A stretch of DNA of 64,000 nucleotides. It comes from Agrobacterium larrymoorei (GTDB taxonomy: Bacteria > Pseudomonadota > Alphaproteobacteria > Rhizobiales > Rhizobiaceae). Location: contig NZ_CP039692.1 in NCBI RefSeq assembly GCF_005145045.1, forward strand, positions 878,501-942,500, written 5' to 3'. A program made the position numbers and the translations under genes. Of this stretch, positions 61,460-64,000 are shown in pieces (the first letter of the stretch is position 1; each line of letters starts with the position of its first letter). Below the pieces are notes generated by a model that saw only the letters and a list, made by a program, of their open reading frames with translations, searched no databases and was not told the origin of the DNA.

Positions 61460-61480
61460 ATGCTCATCTTCGATGAGCAT
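61460..61480 (-). other. Hairpin in the 23S-5S spacer, near the 23S 3' end
   Basis: Perfect 9-base inverted repeat ATGCTCATC (61460-61468) / GATGAGCAT (61472-61480) with loop TTC. It lies about 15 bases downstream of the estimated 23S 3' end and could be a processing signal. The rest of the spacer (61,288-61,490) shows no gene. Confidence 0.45.
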
Positions 61481-61493
61481 GAACAATGGGAAC

Positions 61494-64000
<2,507 letters not shown>

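Overview
The window looks like a stretch of the main chromosome of a member of the Agrobacterium tumefaciens species complex (Rhizobiaceae). The clearest pointers are a gene that closely resembles the Agrobacterium phosphatidylethanolamine N-methyltransferase PmtA, RIME-type intergenic palindromic repeats, an rRNA operon ending in tRNA-fMet with an alphaproteobacterial type 5S, and family-by-family similarity of the core genes to rhizobial proteins. This assignment is from recognition only; no search was run.

Layout. 1-3,237 (minus): the sn-glycerol-3-phosphate ABC transporter ugpB-ugpA-ugpE (ugpE cut by the window edge), with a Pho-box-like sequence upstream of ugpB. 3,420-4,707 (minus): YraN-RsmI pair. 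4,965-16,620 (plus): housekeeping genes dnaN, pmtA, a histidine-phosphatase-like protein, pyrF, a DUF1330 protein, an NDUFA9-like dehydrogenase, a GST, queG, an SDR, an RlpA-like protein and an RsmB-like methyltransferase. The last gene of this run, an imelysin, opens the next unit. 15,343-20,584: a four-gene periplasmic cluster (imelysin, di-heme DUF1111 protein, second imelysin, Tat-exported DUF1513 protein) of the kind linked to iron acquisition in other Proteobacteria. 20,635-27,286: tspO, a thioesterase, a nucleosidase, guaA, a VapBC-type toxin-antitoxin pair, a small membrane protein, an ArsC/Spx-like protein, YbaK and an M29 aminopeptidase. 27,332-29,623: two divergent citrate-synthase-family genes, one carrying an N-terminal helix-turn-helix. 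29,636-39,069: an EamA exporter with its divergent MarR, an enolase-superfamily dehydratase, xseA, a small membrane protein, a GtrA-like protein, a Gfo/Idh/MocA dehydrogenase, an isochorismatase-GlxA regulator pair, an aldo/keto reductase and a GNAT. 39,184-39,273: tRNA-Ser(CGA).

39,445-59,637 is accessory in character: an RND efflux operon with two adaptors and a divergent TetR, a ClC channel with a divergent MarR, several small or orphan proteins (stand-alone CHASE3 sensor, Cys-rich mini-protein, 132-aa hypothetical), an EmrAB-like efflux pair, and a compact tripartite tricarboxylate transporter operon (tctB-tctA-cyclase-gntR-tctC). Immediately after it lies the 3' stub of phnM fused to intact phnN, which suggests that this operon sits at a deletion or replacement scar in an ancestral phosphonate (phn) operon. 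60,779-64,000 (minus) is the distal end of an rRNA operon: 23S (partial), 5S, a terminator-like hairpin, a two-unit ~100-bp tandem repeat whose units each start with a copy of the 5' end of tRNA-fMet, and tRNA-fMet itself.

How the pieces work together: ugp with its Pho-box-like site, pmtA and the remains of phn all touch phosphorus and phospholipid metabolism. The imelysin cluster is a candidate iron-handling unit. Three exporters sit in this window with local regulators and clear palindromic operator candidates (EamA/MarR, RND/TetR, ClC/MarR). The most unusual points are the phnM scar beside the TctABC-cyclase island, the asymmetric citrate synthase pair, the catalytic-motif changes in the histidine phosphatase and second imelysin, and the tRNA-fMet-derived tandem repeats.
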